A stretch of DNA of 64,000 bases from Euptelea pleiosperma (Eukaryota; Streptophyta; Magnoliopsida; Ranunculales; Eupteleaceae), in contig CM068540.1 in the NCBI GenBank assembly GCA_035048495.1, forward strand, positions 7,176,829 through 7,240,828. The letters run 5' to 3'. Below the pieces are notes generated by a model, which worked only from the letters and a program-made list of their open reading frames with translations, was not told the DNA's origin and did no database searches. Below are positions 44,521 through 57,637 of this stretch, in pieces. The position numbers and the translations under genes are program-made. Numbering within the stretch: position 1 is the first letter of the stretch; each line of letters opens with the position of its first letter.

Positions 44521-46581
44521 TTGACAGATTATCAGCGTGAGTTGATATCACGCGCTGGCTCCGATTATTTTGATTCTTTTCAATGGCTTTATTGTGATCT
44601 ACCCTTATGTTATATTATTGCCGAGAGATTTTGGCCCAAGACATGCACATTTCATTTTCCATTTGGAGAGATGTCTGTCACTTTGGAGGACATTATGAAT
44701 TGTCTTGGACTGAGCATCACAGGTATGCCTGTGATGATAACTGGTGATATGGGGACTATACCGACATCATTGGGCGCTTATTGGGGGTAGTGCCACAGGA
44801 TAGACATGCTGAAAATGGTTGAATAAGGTTGAAGTGGCTACGTGAGACCTTTTCATGTTTACCTGCTGAGCCGAGTCAGCATCAGGTAATTTTAACATAC
44901 TCAATAAAATTTGATTAATTGTTATTAAATATTCAAAATTAATAATATATTCTTTTCTTACAGGTTGAGTGTTATACACGTGTGTATTTATTAGTACTGT
45001 GTGGAAGCATTCTTTTTTGTGATGGCACTAGTACATTTGCATCTGCAGATTTATTGTGTTTGTTTGACAATTTCTATCAGGCAGGAAAATATGCATGGGG
45101 TGCTGCTACCCTATCATATTTGTACACTCAGCTTACAAGTTTTGTCCTTAAGGAGAAGAAATCTCTCCTAGGATGCATTATGCTCTTGCAGGTAATAATG
45201 TATTCATATTATTTATTTTGTATTTATTCAGTAATGAAGGTGTGGGCATATAAGCATTTTTTTTTGTTATTGAAGGTGTGGGCATATGAGCATTTTTCTG
45301 TTGGGAGGCCGATGCTTATGTCCAGCGATTACACATTTCCGTTAGCACAAAAATGGATACCCGGCGAGAGAGTGTACGTTGCAGAGCCTACCCGCGATAT
45401 AGGGATCTACCAGCAGGAGTTCAACTTACTTATTGCCAACGTAAATTATTTTTTAAATTGGTTTTATATAAATTTTTGTATAGTTTTATTTTATTTGAAA
45501 CTTGTTTGTATGTAAGTTATTTGGAGGCCACAATATTATGTCTTAGATAATGCTCCAGAGATTGTACAGGAAGCACGACAGTATAGTCTTCATTGTGTAT
45601 GTGTCATTTACATGGACTCCGCCCAGTATCATCCGGCGAATCGATGCATGGCTCAGTTAGGGTATTCCTGGTCCTCCTTCAAAATGGATCAAGACTCGCA
45701 AGGCACGTAGTTATGTTGATATGAAGCAAGCGGTCAATGATTGGGGATGTAGGTTTGAACATTTTGGAGTTGATAGTGATTTGTCTTGTATCATGCATGG
45801 TAAGTTTTAATAAATTTTAATTAGTTAATTTTTTTATGATATTCTCACTATTTGCTTTGGTCATTTGATCAGACGAATCATACCATCAATGGTATGGTAA
45901 CCCCCGCATATATAATGCAGAGGTACGTACAATATCAAGAGCTTAGGTATAAACCTAGGGGATACTATGATGAACATGTTAGCTGGTATAGGGACATATG
46001 CGATCTTGTGGTAAGTTATGGTGTTATTGATATTTTAAGTTATAGTGTTATCTTGTGGCCATATGTCATCTTTTATTATATTATATATAAATTTTTGGTG
46101 CAGGCTACAGAGTTATTTGGTATTGTTGCAACTATATATGCCTAGTGGGCATCCTCTTATTGTTGGATTGCAGTGCTCCGTTGATTTACTGATAGATGAC
46201 CCACGACATCATATTAAAGCCCAACAACCATCCTAGCCTTATCAGGTTCCTACACGAGTTATACCTCATCGTTATGACCGCCATCACCCAAAAGAGCCAG
46301 AGGAGCATTTGGATGATATATTGGATGGCTTGAATGTGACAGTCGATGAGGACGATGTTGTGCCGAATGATTTTACGATGTATGCGGAAGGACCATCATC
46401 TATGGCATTTTATACATCGACACCTGCGACTCTTGTACCCCCATTCCATGCATCGGCAAGTCCATCACAGGGTCACCCACAGGATCCAAATGTTGGGCGT
46501 GCACGTCCAAAAAGTGCACAACCAAAAAGAAATCGAAAATATACAGAAGCCCGCGAGTTATTAGGGATGAAGCCACTGTGA
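44521..46581 (+). pseudogene. Plant mobile domain (PMD, MAIN-like) gene of the MULE, disrupted
   Basis: Exon-like pieces follow the PMD order. 44521-44790 has 'FGEMSVTLEDIMNCLGLSI'. Next, 'WLRETFSCLPAEPSQHQ' runs up to a donor at about 44886. 44964-45190 has 'RVYLLVLCGSILFCDGTST' and 'AGKYAWGAATLSYLYTQL'. 45276-45440 has 'VWAYEHFSVGRPML'. Next come 'YHPANRCMAQLG' and 'DWGCRFEHFGVDSDLSCIMH' (45500-45800), then 45870-46012, and 46085-46581 ending 'ARELLGMKPL'. Lesions: no ATG in the first frame, a frame change near 44765, an in-frame TGA after 'DRHAENG', and another shift near 45670. Known: PMD proteins (MAIN/MAIL in Arabidopsis) occur both as host genes and in transposons. In this context it is the element's own gene, now decayed. 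Confidence 0.75.
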
Positions 46582-47260
46582 GGTGGAGATTAGTTTTTTC
46601 TATGTAAATTTAGCTACTTTTTTTGTGACTTGGACATATTCTTTTTTTATGAATATTATACTCTATTTTGCGCCTTGGGCAAATAGCATGAATGCCAAGT
46701 ATTAGAAGTATTTGCTTATTAGTTAGCTTAGAAGATGCGTAAAAAAATGAACACGTACAAGAATTTACGTGATTCCCCATTCAACAATGGGTACGTTCAC
46801 GGGCATTTTTTTACTTTGCCAAATCCACTATTTTTTAACTTGATTACAATATATGAAGACATTACAACAATAACAAATAAAATAAACTAAAATAAATTTG
46901 TGACTCCACTTGATTTCTCATTGTAGCTTCGTTCCTCGTTCCAACTTGAGTTTCTTATTTCGCTTCGCTTGACTCCATGTGTTGTATCAGCCAATATATA
47001 TATATATATATTGATCAAATGAGATTTCTACAAGATGATCGATTATGTCCAATACCGCCACAAGGACTACAAGGAAATGCACGTACTTCTCGAAAGTCGG
47101 TTTTTCATCGACTTACTTTGGAACTACCAGGGCGACGTCGAGTCAATGGTGATATTATTGAAATTGGTGTCACATTTTCTGGATGTTGCAATTCATATAG
47201 ATTTGATATTCCTTCTATATAAGTTGCATAAACTTGTCGATAACTTTGAACCGTGAGGAG
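46582..47260. other. Spacer between the convergent MULE genes
   Basis: AT-rich, with a (TA) run at about 46995-47012 and no supported exon. Short open frames at 46977-47256 are unassigned. Confidence 0.45.
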
Positions 47261-49240
47261 TTAAGGACAAAAATCATATTCATCCCATCTCCCGTTTGAA
47301 CATGCAACTAATGCATGTGCAGATGGAATGAGAGTATGTTGCCATTCTCCACATGTACAAATCTATCACTTATGTTGACGGCATGATGTCTATGTATTTC
47401 TCGATTAAAAACTTTAAATTTCATTCCATCAATAGACAATAATTCTAAAGCACTTGCTTTTTCTCTTCTTTTTCGAAGTGTTTTTTCAGCTTTCAGAACT
47501 AATTTTGTTGTTCATGACTGACCAATCATTATATGTCTTTTATGAATATTAATTATTTTACACATAATCCCGTTTAATAATCCTGTTATTAGTTTGGAAC
47601 GCAAATCTTTAATCCATTTATTAAATGACTCTGTAAAATTAGAGGTTAATACGTCATATCTTGGAATAGGGGAATGGGCTGTCGCCCAATGAATTAAGTT
47701 GTGTAATTTTTGTTATCCCCCAATAATCCATTCATAAATTTTTGTGTTCTCATTTTTAATCGTCTCTAAATGTGAATTATAATCTATTAAATTATGTGTT
47801 TTTGCTACTTTACTTAATAATTTGCAAAAACTTAGATCTTTAAACCATTTAAATTTTTTTTTTTTAAAATGTGTCATACAAAAAAAAAGATAATGTGAGG
47901 GAAAATGCTTAGCAATCCATTGTATAAGTTCCTTTTGCCTATCAGAAATAAATGATATTTTATACTCAAATGGTCTAAAAGTTATTTTAAAAGCGTTTAA
48001 AAACCAATCCCAACTATATTTATGTTCAACCTCGACAACGGCAATTGCTAATGGGAAAATACCACTATTAGGATCGATGAAAATCGTTGCAAGCAAGATA
48101 TCTTGATATTTTTCTTTTAAAAATGTACCATCTAATCCTACAATAGGTTTGCATCTATTTTTAAATCTTTCAATACATGCTTTAAAATAAATGAAAATTC
48201 GTTCAAAATTTCTGTTACTGTTAGTTTTAAGGTAACGAATACTACAAGGATTTATTTCTAAAATGGTCTGACAGTAATGGTCTAGGTTCTTATAAGCCTC
48301 TATTTTGCAACCGTATATCTCTCGTAGTGCTTTCTCCCTAGCATTCCACGCTTTGTCATATGAGATATTTACACGATGATCGCGTTTTATGTCTTTTATT
48401 ATCTCTATCAGACTATAATATTGGTTATTCGTTAAACGGCCTTTAATTATATCCTTAATCCAATTACTACTTGCTTGAGGATGATTGTCAACATTCATTC
48501 TACCCACGCATGTGTGACTATTGTTAAAAGTTCGAATTGAAAAAAGTTCACCATTGGCAAGTTTTTTAGCATATATACGCCATGGACAATCTGAAGCTTC
48601 ACGCATGGCAATAACTTTTTCTTTATTATTTAACACATTTCAGTCTAAAGTTTATTTTAATTGTCAAATTTAACAATGATTGTCTAAATTCAATTACATT
48701 ATGATAAACTTTTCCAGCATATGTAATAAGCTTATCATTACCATTATCAGTTGATGATGAAGAATCGACATGCGGATCATCTGTATCCTCATTATCATCA
48801 TCATCTTCATCATCAGCTGGTACATGATCATGATATTCATCTTCATTTTCATCATTAACAATTGGATTATGGTCAGTGGTTCGAAATTGATTTGATGAGC
48901 TAGGCTCCCCTTGAAATCCTCTATAACCATAATCCGATTGTTGTGATGGTATATGTGTACTACACACAAAAATAGTTATATTTGGAGAATTTACATTAAT
49001 TTCAAATAGATATCACAAAGATGAGTCGTTAAAAATATCACCTAAATGATTTACAGAACCAATAGTAAAAACCGACCTTAAAATGAAATTTTGTTGAATT
49101 CCACAATCAATAGCGATTTGTTGTGATAATTCAATCAATGTGATCTCCAATGACACGAGTAATACCTGAGTGTATCCACCGACGTATGTATCTGCATCCA
49201 TTTGACCTCCAAATTTGCATATAATGACTTTTGCTACCAT
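47261..49240 (-). pseudogene. MULE transposase (MURA-like), frame-disrupted
   Basis: Read on the minus strand. N-terminal exon 49240-~48988 starts 'MVAKVIICKFGGQMDADTYV', the usual MULE N-terminal domain. A GT-AG intron (~48987-48962) follows, then an acidic linker and the DNA-binding region 'CPWRIYAKKLANGELFSIRT'. The catalytic core has 'KPIVGLDGTFLKEKYQDILL' (first Asp), 'ISDRQKELIQWI' (second Asp) and 'CMTHFKKK' (CxxH). The C-terminal part beyond 47713 continues in other frames: 'SNFTESFNKWIKDLRSKL', then a SWIM-like 'CGEWQHTLIPSAHALVACSN' ending at TAA 47261-47263. One SWIM Cys is Ser. Frame breaks near 48630, 47713 and 47350 make it non-functional as read. Confidence 0.82.
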
Positions 49241-49659
49241 TTGAAATTCAAATCAAATATGCAAGTATGTTGAAAAGTATAGATCAAGAGAGAAATCAAA
49301 ATAAAAGTTGATTAAATCAATAGAGAGATTGTGAAAGAAATGTGTGATGAGCCCAAATTGATACATGCATATAAAAAGTTTGTGACCCACGATCGGCTGT
49401 TTGTGCAACGGTCGAGTCGCCGATTCAATCGGCGCCAAAATTGATTTGGCTTCGATTCAATCGGCTACTAAAAGGGCTTTTTGGGTATTACATTTTAAAA
49501 AAGTTGACGCCAATTCGAACGGTTGTGTATTCGTTTTTGCAATTTTTGAAAACGAGTATTGTTTTCTACAAGTAGATTTAATTTTGTATTTTTTTTCACA
49601 ATTTTCTGTAAGTTTATTATTTCAGGAAATTTTTTATTTTAAGCAATTTTAGACTTTTA

Positions 49660-50176
49660 GTTGCTTTCTATTTCTTTAGTCGGTTTCTCCTATAAAAATA
49701 TATAGGTTGTAATTGGACACAATTATCAATGAACGCTTTTGTTTAGAATTCTATTGGTCCTTTCTCCTTGTGGATTCAAGGCTTTTCTTTGGTTGAAGAT
49801 GATGATCTTCATCTTTGCATGATTTCGTGATTAACTTCACGCTTCTGCTACGTCATTTAATGATGAGATTTAGTGGGCAAGAGGGCACCAATGGTGTTAT
49901 AAGGTGTTGGCTACAACTGATTCGAATGGTTAAAGGTTGAGTAGCATACTTGAGTGCTAAAAATTAGGAGATGAATACTCCCTTTTGGAAATCAATGGGG
50001 AAGAAAATTTTAGCATAATCGTGTAGATCTCGATGATAAAAAATGGCCGAAAATTGACAATGAAACTTTTGACTTTTATATCAAATTTGACAGAAAATGA
50101 AGGAACTCGTTCTATGGTCGTTAAGAGAAGGTGATGGAATCACTCCACCACAATAGACAAAAAATCACTATTCAAA
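49660..50176. other. Intergenic DNA, nothing supported
   Basis: No repeat structure or credible open frame was identified. Confidence 0.35.
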
Positions 50177-50527
50177 CTTGCGTTTGAAAACTCGAAAACT
50201 TGACTTGACTCGAAAGTCTACCGAGTTGAGTTAACTCGAAGACTCGAACTTGACCCAAAGTAACTCGACTTGAGTAATATATTAATATTATATAGATATA
50301 TTAATATTAATATATAAATATCATATTTTTTTAAGCAGAATTTATAAGATTTGGTTGATTTTGTGTTGACAAGGTGTTCGAAACATTTATTTAGTGTGTC
50401 GATTAAAAAACAACGCACCGAACCCATTATTTATTCGATTCTAGTTTATTTTGAGTCAACTCGAAATTCAGCCGAGTCGAGTCAACTAGGCTGAGTTTCA
50501 AGTTGACTCGACGAGTTTTAAAACACC
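50177..50527. mobile_element. Inverted-repeat MITE rich in 'gactcgagt' words
   Basis: The left arm ('aaaactcgaaaacttgactt', 'gagttgagttaactcg') and right arm ('cgagtcgagtcaac', 'agttgactcgacgagtttt') are inverse with substitutions. The central ~90 bp is AT-rich. No coding capacity. Confidence 0.6.
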
Positions 50528-52640
50528 GATTCAAACTAAAATCATTTCACACTAAGCAAAAATTTCCATTCAAATCAAAATCAAAACGTGTGGAGTTTTT
50601 CTCAATTGCATCTTATTTATAAAATCTATCTTTCTAGTTCCTCTAAAATTCTTTCTTTAAAACAAGTAAATCTCCCAATTCAATCTGCCGTACATAAAAA
50701 ATATTAATTAAACTAAACAAACACAAGAAATTTTAACTAAAATAGAAGAAATTGTTGGGAAACCCGACTATAAATCAAAGGAAAAAATACTACAAGAGAA
50801 TAAATACACCAAGCAATAACCACAATAAAAATCACATGTAGTTAAAAAAGTATAACGAGACACACTTCGATTTTTAATGTGGAAAACTCTCCAATATGAA
50901 GGGAAAAACCATGTGACCTAGTGTTAGCAGTGAAATGTGGATGAGTAGGTTTCATCAATCAAAATGGCGAGCAGTGTTTATGGAGTAATTAAATTGTGTA
51001 GATTGGAAATGGTATGCATTTCGAGCCACAATAACTGAGATGATGGGACTGGATAAAACACTAGATACTTAACAAGACCATACATGCATGTGCATAGAAT
51101 ATAGATAAATTAATACATCTATCGCATGCATGTATGTATCATATATGTATCTATGTTATGTTCATGCATGTTTCTTTGTAGTTAGTTCTTACATTTACGG
51201 ATTATATGAAAATAAATTAAATTTATGTTCTATAAAACTCCAATTATAACAAAATTATCTAATAAGGTCCACAACTGAAAGTATGTTAAGAAGCTAATAT
51301 CAGCATTGGTTGTTTGTCTAGGAAAAAAATAAGGCTCTTTGTCAAGATTTTAATGACTCATATCTTAGTTGCATAAAATGCTTGTTTTAAATTTGTTATT
51401 TTTGAAGAGAGGGGATTTCACATTAGTAGAATTGAAGACAAGAATGTGATAATTGCAATGACAAGAAAGGGCATGGTCAGTGATTTTAAACAAGCACGGT
51501 CTATTTTATCTTCTTTTGATATTTTTTAGTTCTTGTTTTAAAATATTCTCATCCAACCGAGTGATTTTCAACACAGATGAATGCATCCTTCATTACGGAC
51601 TTGTCAGGAACGCATACATGGATCTAAATGTGGGACATTTACTAATTCCTCAATTTTAGGCACACAGGACTATGGAATTGGCAAGTAATCTAAGCACGTC
51701 TAAATTTTTGTTCTTAAGTCATTCTCTATGTTACTTATTAAATGAAACAATTTTTTGTATTAGGCAAATTTGACATGCCTCCCTTGAACATTGATTTCAA
51801 CCAAATCTAACCCGTAATGACCAAAATACTTCTATATGTTTTACTTTTTAATTTGTGTTTCAACTTTATTTTGTAAATTATTTGATATAGTTTCATCATT
51901 ATCTTATTATATTTGTTAAAAGTCTATGGTCAGTGGAGGCAAGTCTAAATTTAATTTTGTATCTAGTTAGGAATGATAATTTTTCTAATTAACCGAGCGG
52001 TAAGTCAAATAAAAGGCTCATAAGATAAAGGTAGCTTAAATCACTTTAATAATTTAGCTATTGTTGTGCAGCATTGACTAATTTCTCATTGGTGCTTACT
52101 AGGGTATGAAACTGAAGGGATGCATAGAGGATAGCCTAAACTGAAGGATACGATCTTTGCAAAAAGTTGAATGCCAGTGTAGAAGATTAGAAGACTAAAA
52201 GCAAAGCGCAAGTCTGAAGCTTTTGGACCTTGCTTGTTTGATTTTTTTTGCTAATAATGAAGATAATTTTATTGGAATGATATCTGAGATGCTAGGAGAA
52301 CTAAGCAAATTACGGAGTTGGTATTTTCACATTTGAGTTCATTGGTAGTAGAGTTGTTATAGCGCTCTGAATTATTTTTCTCATTCACACTTTTGTATTC
52401 ATTTATGCTTAGATGGATTCTTCTATTATTGTCGAATTGGATGTGTCATTATCTTGAGATTTTGTGTATAATGATAAAATGTTTGATTTTATCAAAATAT
52501 TTAAATTATGATTCTCTTCTTGGATTTATTTATTAGATTTAGTTCTTTGTGGGTATTATTTTAGTACTCTTATTTCACATTTTTGCCAAATGAAGAACAA
52601 TGATTTAGAACTAGATTATTTAAAAAACTTATTAAAAGAA
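50528..52640. other. AT-rich intergenic DNA
   Basis: No open frame of note, no clear repeat, no RNA gene. A few 'catgcatg'-like words occur near 51085-51170. Confidence 0.4.
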
Positions 52641-52668
52641 ACAACACACCTCGTTCTTATGAAACTAA

Positions 52669-53000
52669 GAACTAAAGTACCAAGAGATCTTGATTTTTAA
52701 ATAAAACTGAGAACAAATATCATTATAGATCTCGCTCTTATGGATAATTTAGAACTAAATTATCAAAAGATGTCAGTTTTACATAAAACTGAGAACAAAC
52801 TTTACTATAAATCTTAATTTTTTAGATAACTGAGAACTAAAGTATCAAGCGATCTCTGTTTTTAAATAGAACTGAGAACAAAAGTTACTATATAGATCTT
52901 GATTTTTTAGATAACCAAGAACTAAAGTATCAAGAGATCTCAATTTTTCGAGCAACCTAACTGAGATCTATAGTGGCAAAAAAGCTCAGTTTTTATGAAC
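52669..53000. repeat. Tandem array, about 82-86-bp period, at least four units
   Basis: 'agaactaaagtatcaag-gatct' starts near 52669, 52751, 52833 and 52919. Each unit also has an 'aactgagaacaaa' half. The style resembles subterminal repeats of CACTA elements, but no CACTA terminus was found next to it. Confidence 0.75.
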
Positions 53001-53337
53001 CAAAAGAACTTGATTTGAAAAGACTGATATCGAAAGTTTAAGAAAAGACATTGGTAGCAAAGATTTCAATTTTTTGGGAAACTAAAAACTGAAATAAAAG
53101 ACTTCTTATCCCAATTTTTAACTGGGATCTTTATTGATTTTTGTACAATTCTCTAATGCGAAAACATATATAATCTGCCACAACTTCTATGTATTCACAA
53201 GTGATGAACTAAAATTGTGAAATATGACTATTTCAAGAAATTGAATATTGTGACACAAACTAAATACGAAGAAAAAAGAATTCTAGAGAGAGAATGAAAC
53301 TTGTTTCTGTTTTATTATATATATATATATATATATA

Positions 53338-53732
53338 GGGTCAGGATCGGGAGACAACAATTTTCACAACATTTTCTACAACAATTTTGGCGTACCCACA
53401 TGGAAGATGAATCAATAGCTGATTTTTGGTGAGGATGATCTCCTCACCATATAGATCACTCCTACAAAAAATCAGCCCATTCTAAAATTTCTAACGCCAT
53501 CAAGTGTAGTCTTCAAGTTAACGGTAATAATAGACGGCTCATAATTCTTCAACGTCTAAATCAATCTACGAATGTTAGAATGATTTGAACTTTTGTGAGG
53601 ATGATCTCCTCGCCATAGAGACCATCCTCCCCAAAAATCATCCAATTCCAACACTTATAATTTATATATTGGCTCACACAGTTTTTTGTTATAGAAAATG
53701 TTGTGAAAATTGTTGTCTCCTGATCCTGACCC
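53338..53732. mobile_element. 395-bp MITE with ~45-bp inverted repeats
   Basis: Left 'gggtcaggatcgggagacaa' continues through 'caattttcacaacattttct' and is the inverse of '...agaaaatgttgtgaaaattg' and 'ttgtctcctgatcctgaccc' at the right, with one or two mismatches. The interior has the 'tggtgaggatgatctcctca' core shared with neighbours. Confidence 0.82.
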
Positions 53733-53746
53733 ATAACCCATATATA

Positions 53747-54093
53747 TGGGTCAAGATCGGGGGACACCCATTTTTGACAACCATTTTGGTGGACCCACGT
53801 AGAAGATGAATCAATGGCTGATTTTTGGTGAGGATGATCTCCTCACTATATAGATCACCCCAGCAAAAAATCAGCCCATTCTGAAATTTCTAACCCCGTC
53901 AACTGTGGTTTTCAAGTTACGCGGTAAAAATAGACAGTCCATAATTCTTCAACTTCTAAATCAGTCTAAATATTGGAATGATTTGAATTTTTGCGAGGAT
54001 GATCTCTTCACCACCTCACCCAAAATCAGTCATTGATTCATCTTCTATGTGGGTCCGCCAAATGGTTGTCAAAAATGGTTGTCCCCTGATTTT
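53747..54093. mobile_element. Second MITE of the same family with ~75-bp arms
   Basis: Left 'gatcgggggacacccat' and 'ttgacaaccattttggtgga' pair with 'tccgccaaatggttgtcaa' and 'atggttgtcccctgat' at the right. It lies only 14 bp after the neighbouring element and shares its interior. Confidence 0.75.
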
Positions 54094-54126
54094 AGTATGT
54101 CAAAAATCAGCCGTATAAGTATATAT

Positions 54127-54815
54127 ATGGGCTGGGATAGAATGACTCATGCTATTCTTACTAAAAGATTACTAATGGACGTGGGGCCCACATGCATATG
54201 AGTTAAGAATTGATTTTTGGTGAGGATGATCTCCTCAACATGGAGATCATCCTTACCAAAAATCGATAATTTTTAAAAATTCTAATCCTATCAAATATAA
54301 ACCTAAATTTAAAGGTAAAAGTGGACGGTTCAAAAATTTTCAATTGGCAATCCACTTTTCAAAAGGCTGCAAATGTTGGAATGAGCTGATTTTTAGTGTG
54401 GTTGATATCTATGTTGAAAAGAATATCATCACAAAAAATTAGTCGTTAACTTATCTGCATGTGGGCTCCACATCCATTAGTCATTTTATTAGTAAGATTA
54501 ATTAATAGCACATATATGACTAATAGGTGCGGAGCCCACATGCACATGAGTTAAGAGCTGATTTTTGGTGATGATATTGATCTTCTCAACATTGATATTA
54601 ACTTCACAAAAAATCAGCCCATTCCAACATTTGTTGCCTTATGAAAAATAGATTGCAAGTTGAAAAACTTTGGACCTCCCAATTTCATCGTTAAATTTAA
54701 GTCCATATTTGATAAGGTTAGAAGTTTTTGAAATTGCTGATTTTTAATGAGGATGATCACAAAAAATCAGCCCTTAACGCATCTGCATGTGGGCCCCATG
54801 TCCATTAGTAATCTA
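54127..54815. mobile_element. Foldback element truncated by a Helitron
   Basis: 'agattactaatggacgtggg' plus 'gcccacatgc' at about 54164-54196 is the inverse of 'gcatgtgggccc' and 'atgtccattagtaatct' at 54785-54813. The outer left part ('gggctgggatagaatgac') has no partner at the right because the Helitron 3' end begins at 54816. Two internal 'tgatttttggtgaggatgat' cores are present. Confidence 0.7.
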
Positions 54816-57630
54816 CTAGGAATTAATAGCCCGTGCTTTGCACGGGCATAGTAAAAATAATTATATGAAAATAATATTTAACAGTAAAAATTCATTATTT
54901 AGTGAATGTTCATTTGATTTTGTATGCCACATCTAACGTGAAAGAGATAAATAAACGTATATACGTATTTTGGCAAAAATGTGGAGTTGTATAATTACCA
55001 ACAAAAGAAGAGATATTAGGGACTCACATGTCTTAGAAGACTCAGATTGCTACCATATATTCTTCCAATAAATGGTCACATTAAGATTTTCAGTAACTAA
55101 AATCAAAACAGTTTTATATAGCAGATTTGCTTCCAAATGAAAAAAAAAAAAATTTACCTTTCAATAAATAACTAAAAAGGAAACCCTCTCTAATTCTTTG
55201 ATTCGACGCCTTATTTTGTGATATACTCATTGAACAAAGCTATTCGACTGCACACTTAACAAATCAAATGATCTTATATAAAGCTTACCAAAAATGAAAA
55301 AATTACCAAAACTCTCATTCGAATCTAGAAAATCTAATCTTGAAAGATCGTCACTAAGAGATAGAAGAAACTATAGCGTTCTTACACGAAAATTCGACGT
55401 GTTGAACTGCAAGATTAAAGAAATAAAGTTACAAAAATCAAATAAAAATTAGAAAATTAAAAAACTGAGAGGGGTTTTGGTTTGCTTACCATGTCGAAAG
55501 GAATGTCGAAGAAATGCTTGGTGATTGCTTCATACAAATGGTTCCATAGATACAGAGAGGACATTGGAAAAAAATATAAAAACTAAGAAAAATGAAGAAG
55601 ACAAAATCTATTGTTACCTTTGGATTGAGAAATTAAAGAAAAGAGAACCGGATCCGACGTTTTTCTTGTGATGCGGAAGTTTAATGTGAAAGAGAGTCAG
55701 AGATTTTTTTAGAGTTTCAGAGGGAGAAGTATAGTGATAGTTATGGACGAAGATGGAAAAGTTTTAGGTTATAGACGTTTCGGGAGAGGGAAAGGTTTTA
55801 GGCGTTTATAATTTTAGAATGTTTATATTGTCAAATTTTTAATAAAATAATAAATAGTTAGGTTATTTTTTTTTACAAACTTTAATTAAGAAATGATACG
55901 TTTTGGGAATGGGAGACATAAATGGAAGATGGAGATGTGCAGTTGAAATTGGAAAGAGTTGTGGTCGTTTTTGAAAGGGAGAGGCATAAATGAAAGATTG
56001 ATGGGAACGGTTGGATATGTAAAGTTTTTATTACATTTTCTTTAATGAGATTTTGGAAAGATGATTTTTATGGAATGGAGAAGAGATTGCGTATTTTATG
56101 TAAAATAAGTTCAACGTCATTTATAATTAATTGTTGTATTAATGTATAATTAGCATAATATTTTGTATATATAATGATGGTTCATTTTTTTTAATTAACA
56201 CAATCAAATTGTTGACATCAATAACAATAATTATAAATTTAATTTAATTTAATTTTATCTAATAGCTTTACCCACAAAATAATTTAAGTACTTAAATATA
56301 AATAATATATTCAACGATTCAGATTTTGAATGTAATATATGAAATAAAAGTGATCAATAATCAATTATAAAATCACATACTAAAAATGTATTAGAACTTT
56401 AATATATAGAAATGAAACCAATAATTCATTTGTCTTCTAAAATTAATATGTATCACAATAACAATATTAAACTATTGTTCTCTTCAGCAAAATATATTAA
56501 ATTAAACTATTGTGAAAAAGCAATTGTAGAAAACTGGCATCAACGTCTTCTATTCCTGTAGAAATAAAAAATACAATCATATTGAGAAAATTTAGCATCA
56601 ATTAGATATAAGGCAAGTAATACAAATTTACATGTAAAGCAAGTAATAGAGATTTGACAAACATATTTTTTATAGAAAGAAGAAATTGAGGAAGTCTTGT
56701 TTACCAACTTATACATAATTTGCACTGTTAAAACTTGAAGAATATAACATGTATAATGTAAAGTTATTAAGGAAAATATGAAATACCTTTTTGAGATGAG
56801 ATTGACGCTGAGGAAAATGGAAAGTAGAGTGAAGGACGTTGGAATTGAAAAGACAAAGGAAATGAAAATCTAAGGTGCATGATCATGCACACGCAATTAA
56901 AGAAGGAAAATTATTTTTGTTAATGATAGAAGAAAAGAAATTTTTTCTAGATAAAAAATAAGAAAGAATGAGAGAATGAATTAAGGCTAGAGAATTAATT
57001 TGGAATGCGTGTGGGTTGTAACATTTTTTAACGTATCTGGCTTCTGTTTCTATATAAAGTTTTTCATTCAATCCTGAAATCCATAATCAATTCTTAGATT
57101 TCCTACCAAAAATACAAATTTCCAATATTACTTTAGCATGTTTTATTCTTACGAACTCTCTCTTTCCATAAATCTATTTCCTCATTAAAATTAATTTCTA
57201 TACATCCCTTATTTATTATCTCTTAAAGTAACTTACCAAATAATCATCTCTGTTGCAATCAGTCGACCGAAATTAACGAAGAGAAATAGGGAAAGATTTT
57301 AGTGTTTTAATAGAGGGAGAAGGAAAGGCACAGGGAGTAGGGGAAATGTAGATAAGGAGAAATGTCTCATAATTATTAGTTATTTAAACGAAGAGGCAGA
57401 GAGGAGCTGCGTCTTTAATGGATTCTCTTGACTTCGGGAAGAAATGAGGGCGAAAGGAGATGGAAGGATAGATGTTTTGGTTCTTGGCCGAAAAGTCCAA
57501 TAAACCCTTAGTTTTTAATAAAGGCAACGATAGCATAAAATGATTTTTTTTGGAATCAAGGGTATTTTTGGAAAAAATGATGAAAAAAAGACGGAGAGAG
57601 CGCCTTAGCGATGCCGAGCTTTAGTATAGA
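54816..57630 (-). mobile_element. Helitron H1 (non-autonomous, 2.8 kb)
   Basis: Minus-strand 5' end 'tctatactaaagctcggc' at 57630, preceded by A. Minus-strand 3' end CTAG at 54819-54816, followed by T. A perfect hairpin 'gcccgtgcaaagcacgggc' (54829-54847) lies ~10 nt before the end. These meet the Helitron rules (5' TC, 3' hairpin plus CTRR, insertion between A and T). No Rep/helicase frame was seen. Confidence 0.85.
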
Positions 57631-57637
57631 TAATAGA

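Larger units (their letters stand above)
44153..49600. mobile_element. MULE (Mutator-like) element with long inverted repeats and two convergent genes
   Basis: The arm at 44153-44275 ('attaaatctatttgtagaaa', 'caaaaattgcaaaaacgaat', 'agttgacgc') is the inverse of 49501-49600, with few differences over ~90 bp. More distant matches ('ggcgccaaaa' words) lie further in. Just inside the right arm a MURA-like transposase is read leftwards. Just inside the left arm a plant mobile domain gene is read rightwards. This layout parallels maize MuDR (mudrA and mudrB convergent). The outer ends and target duplication could not be fixed, but the left edge must lie after 44087, where paralogous homology stops. 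Confidence 0.8.
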
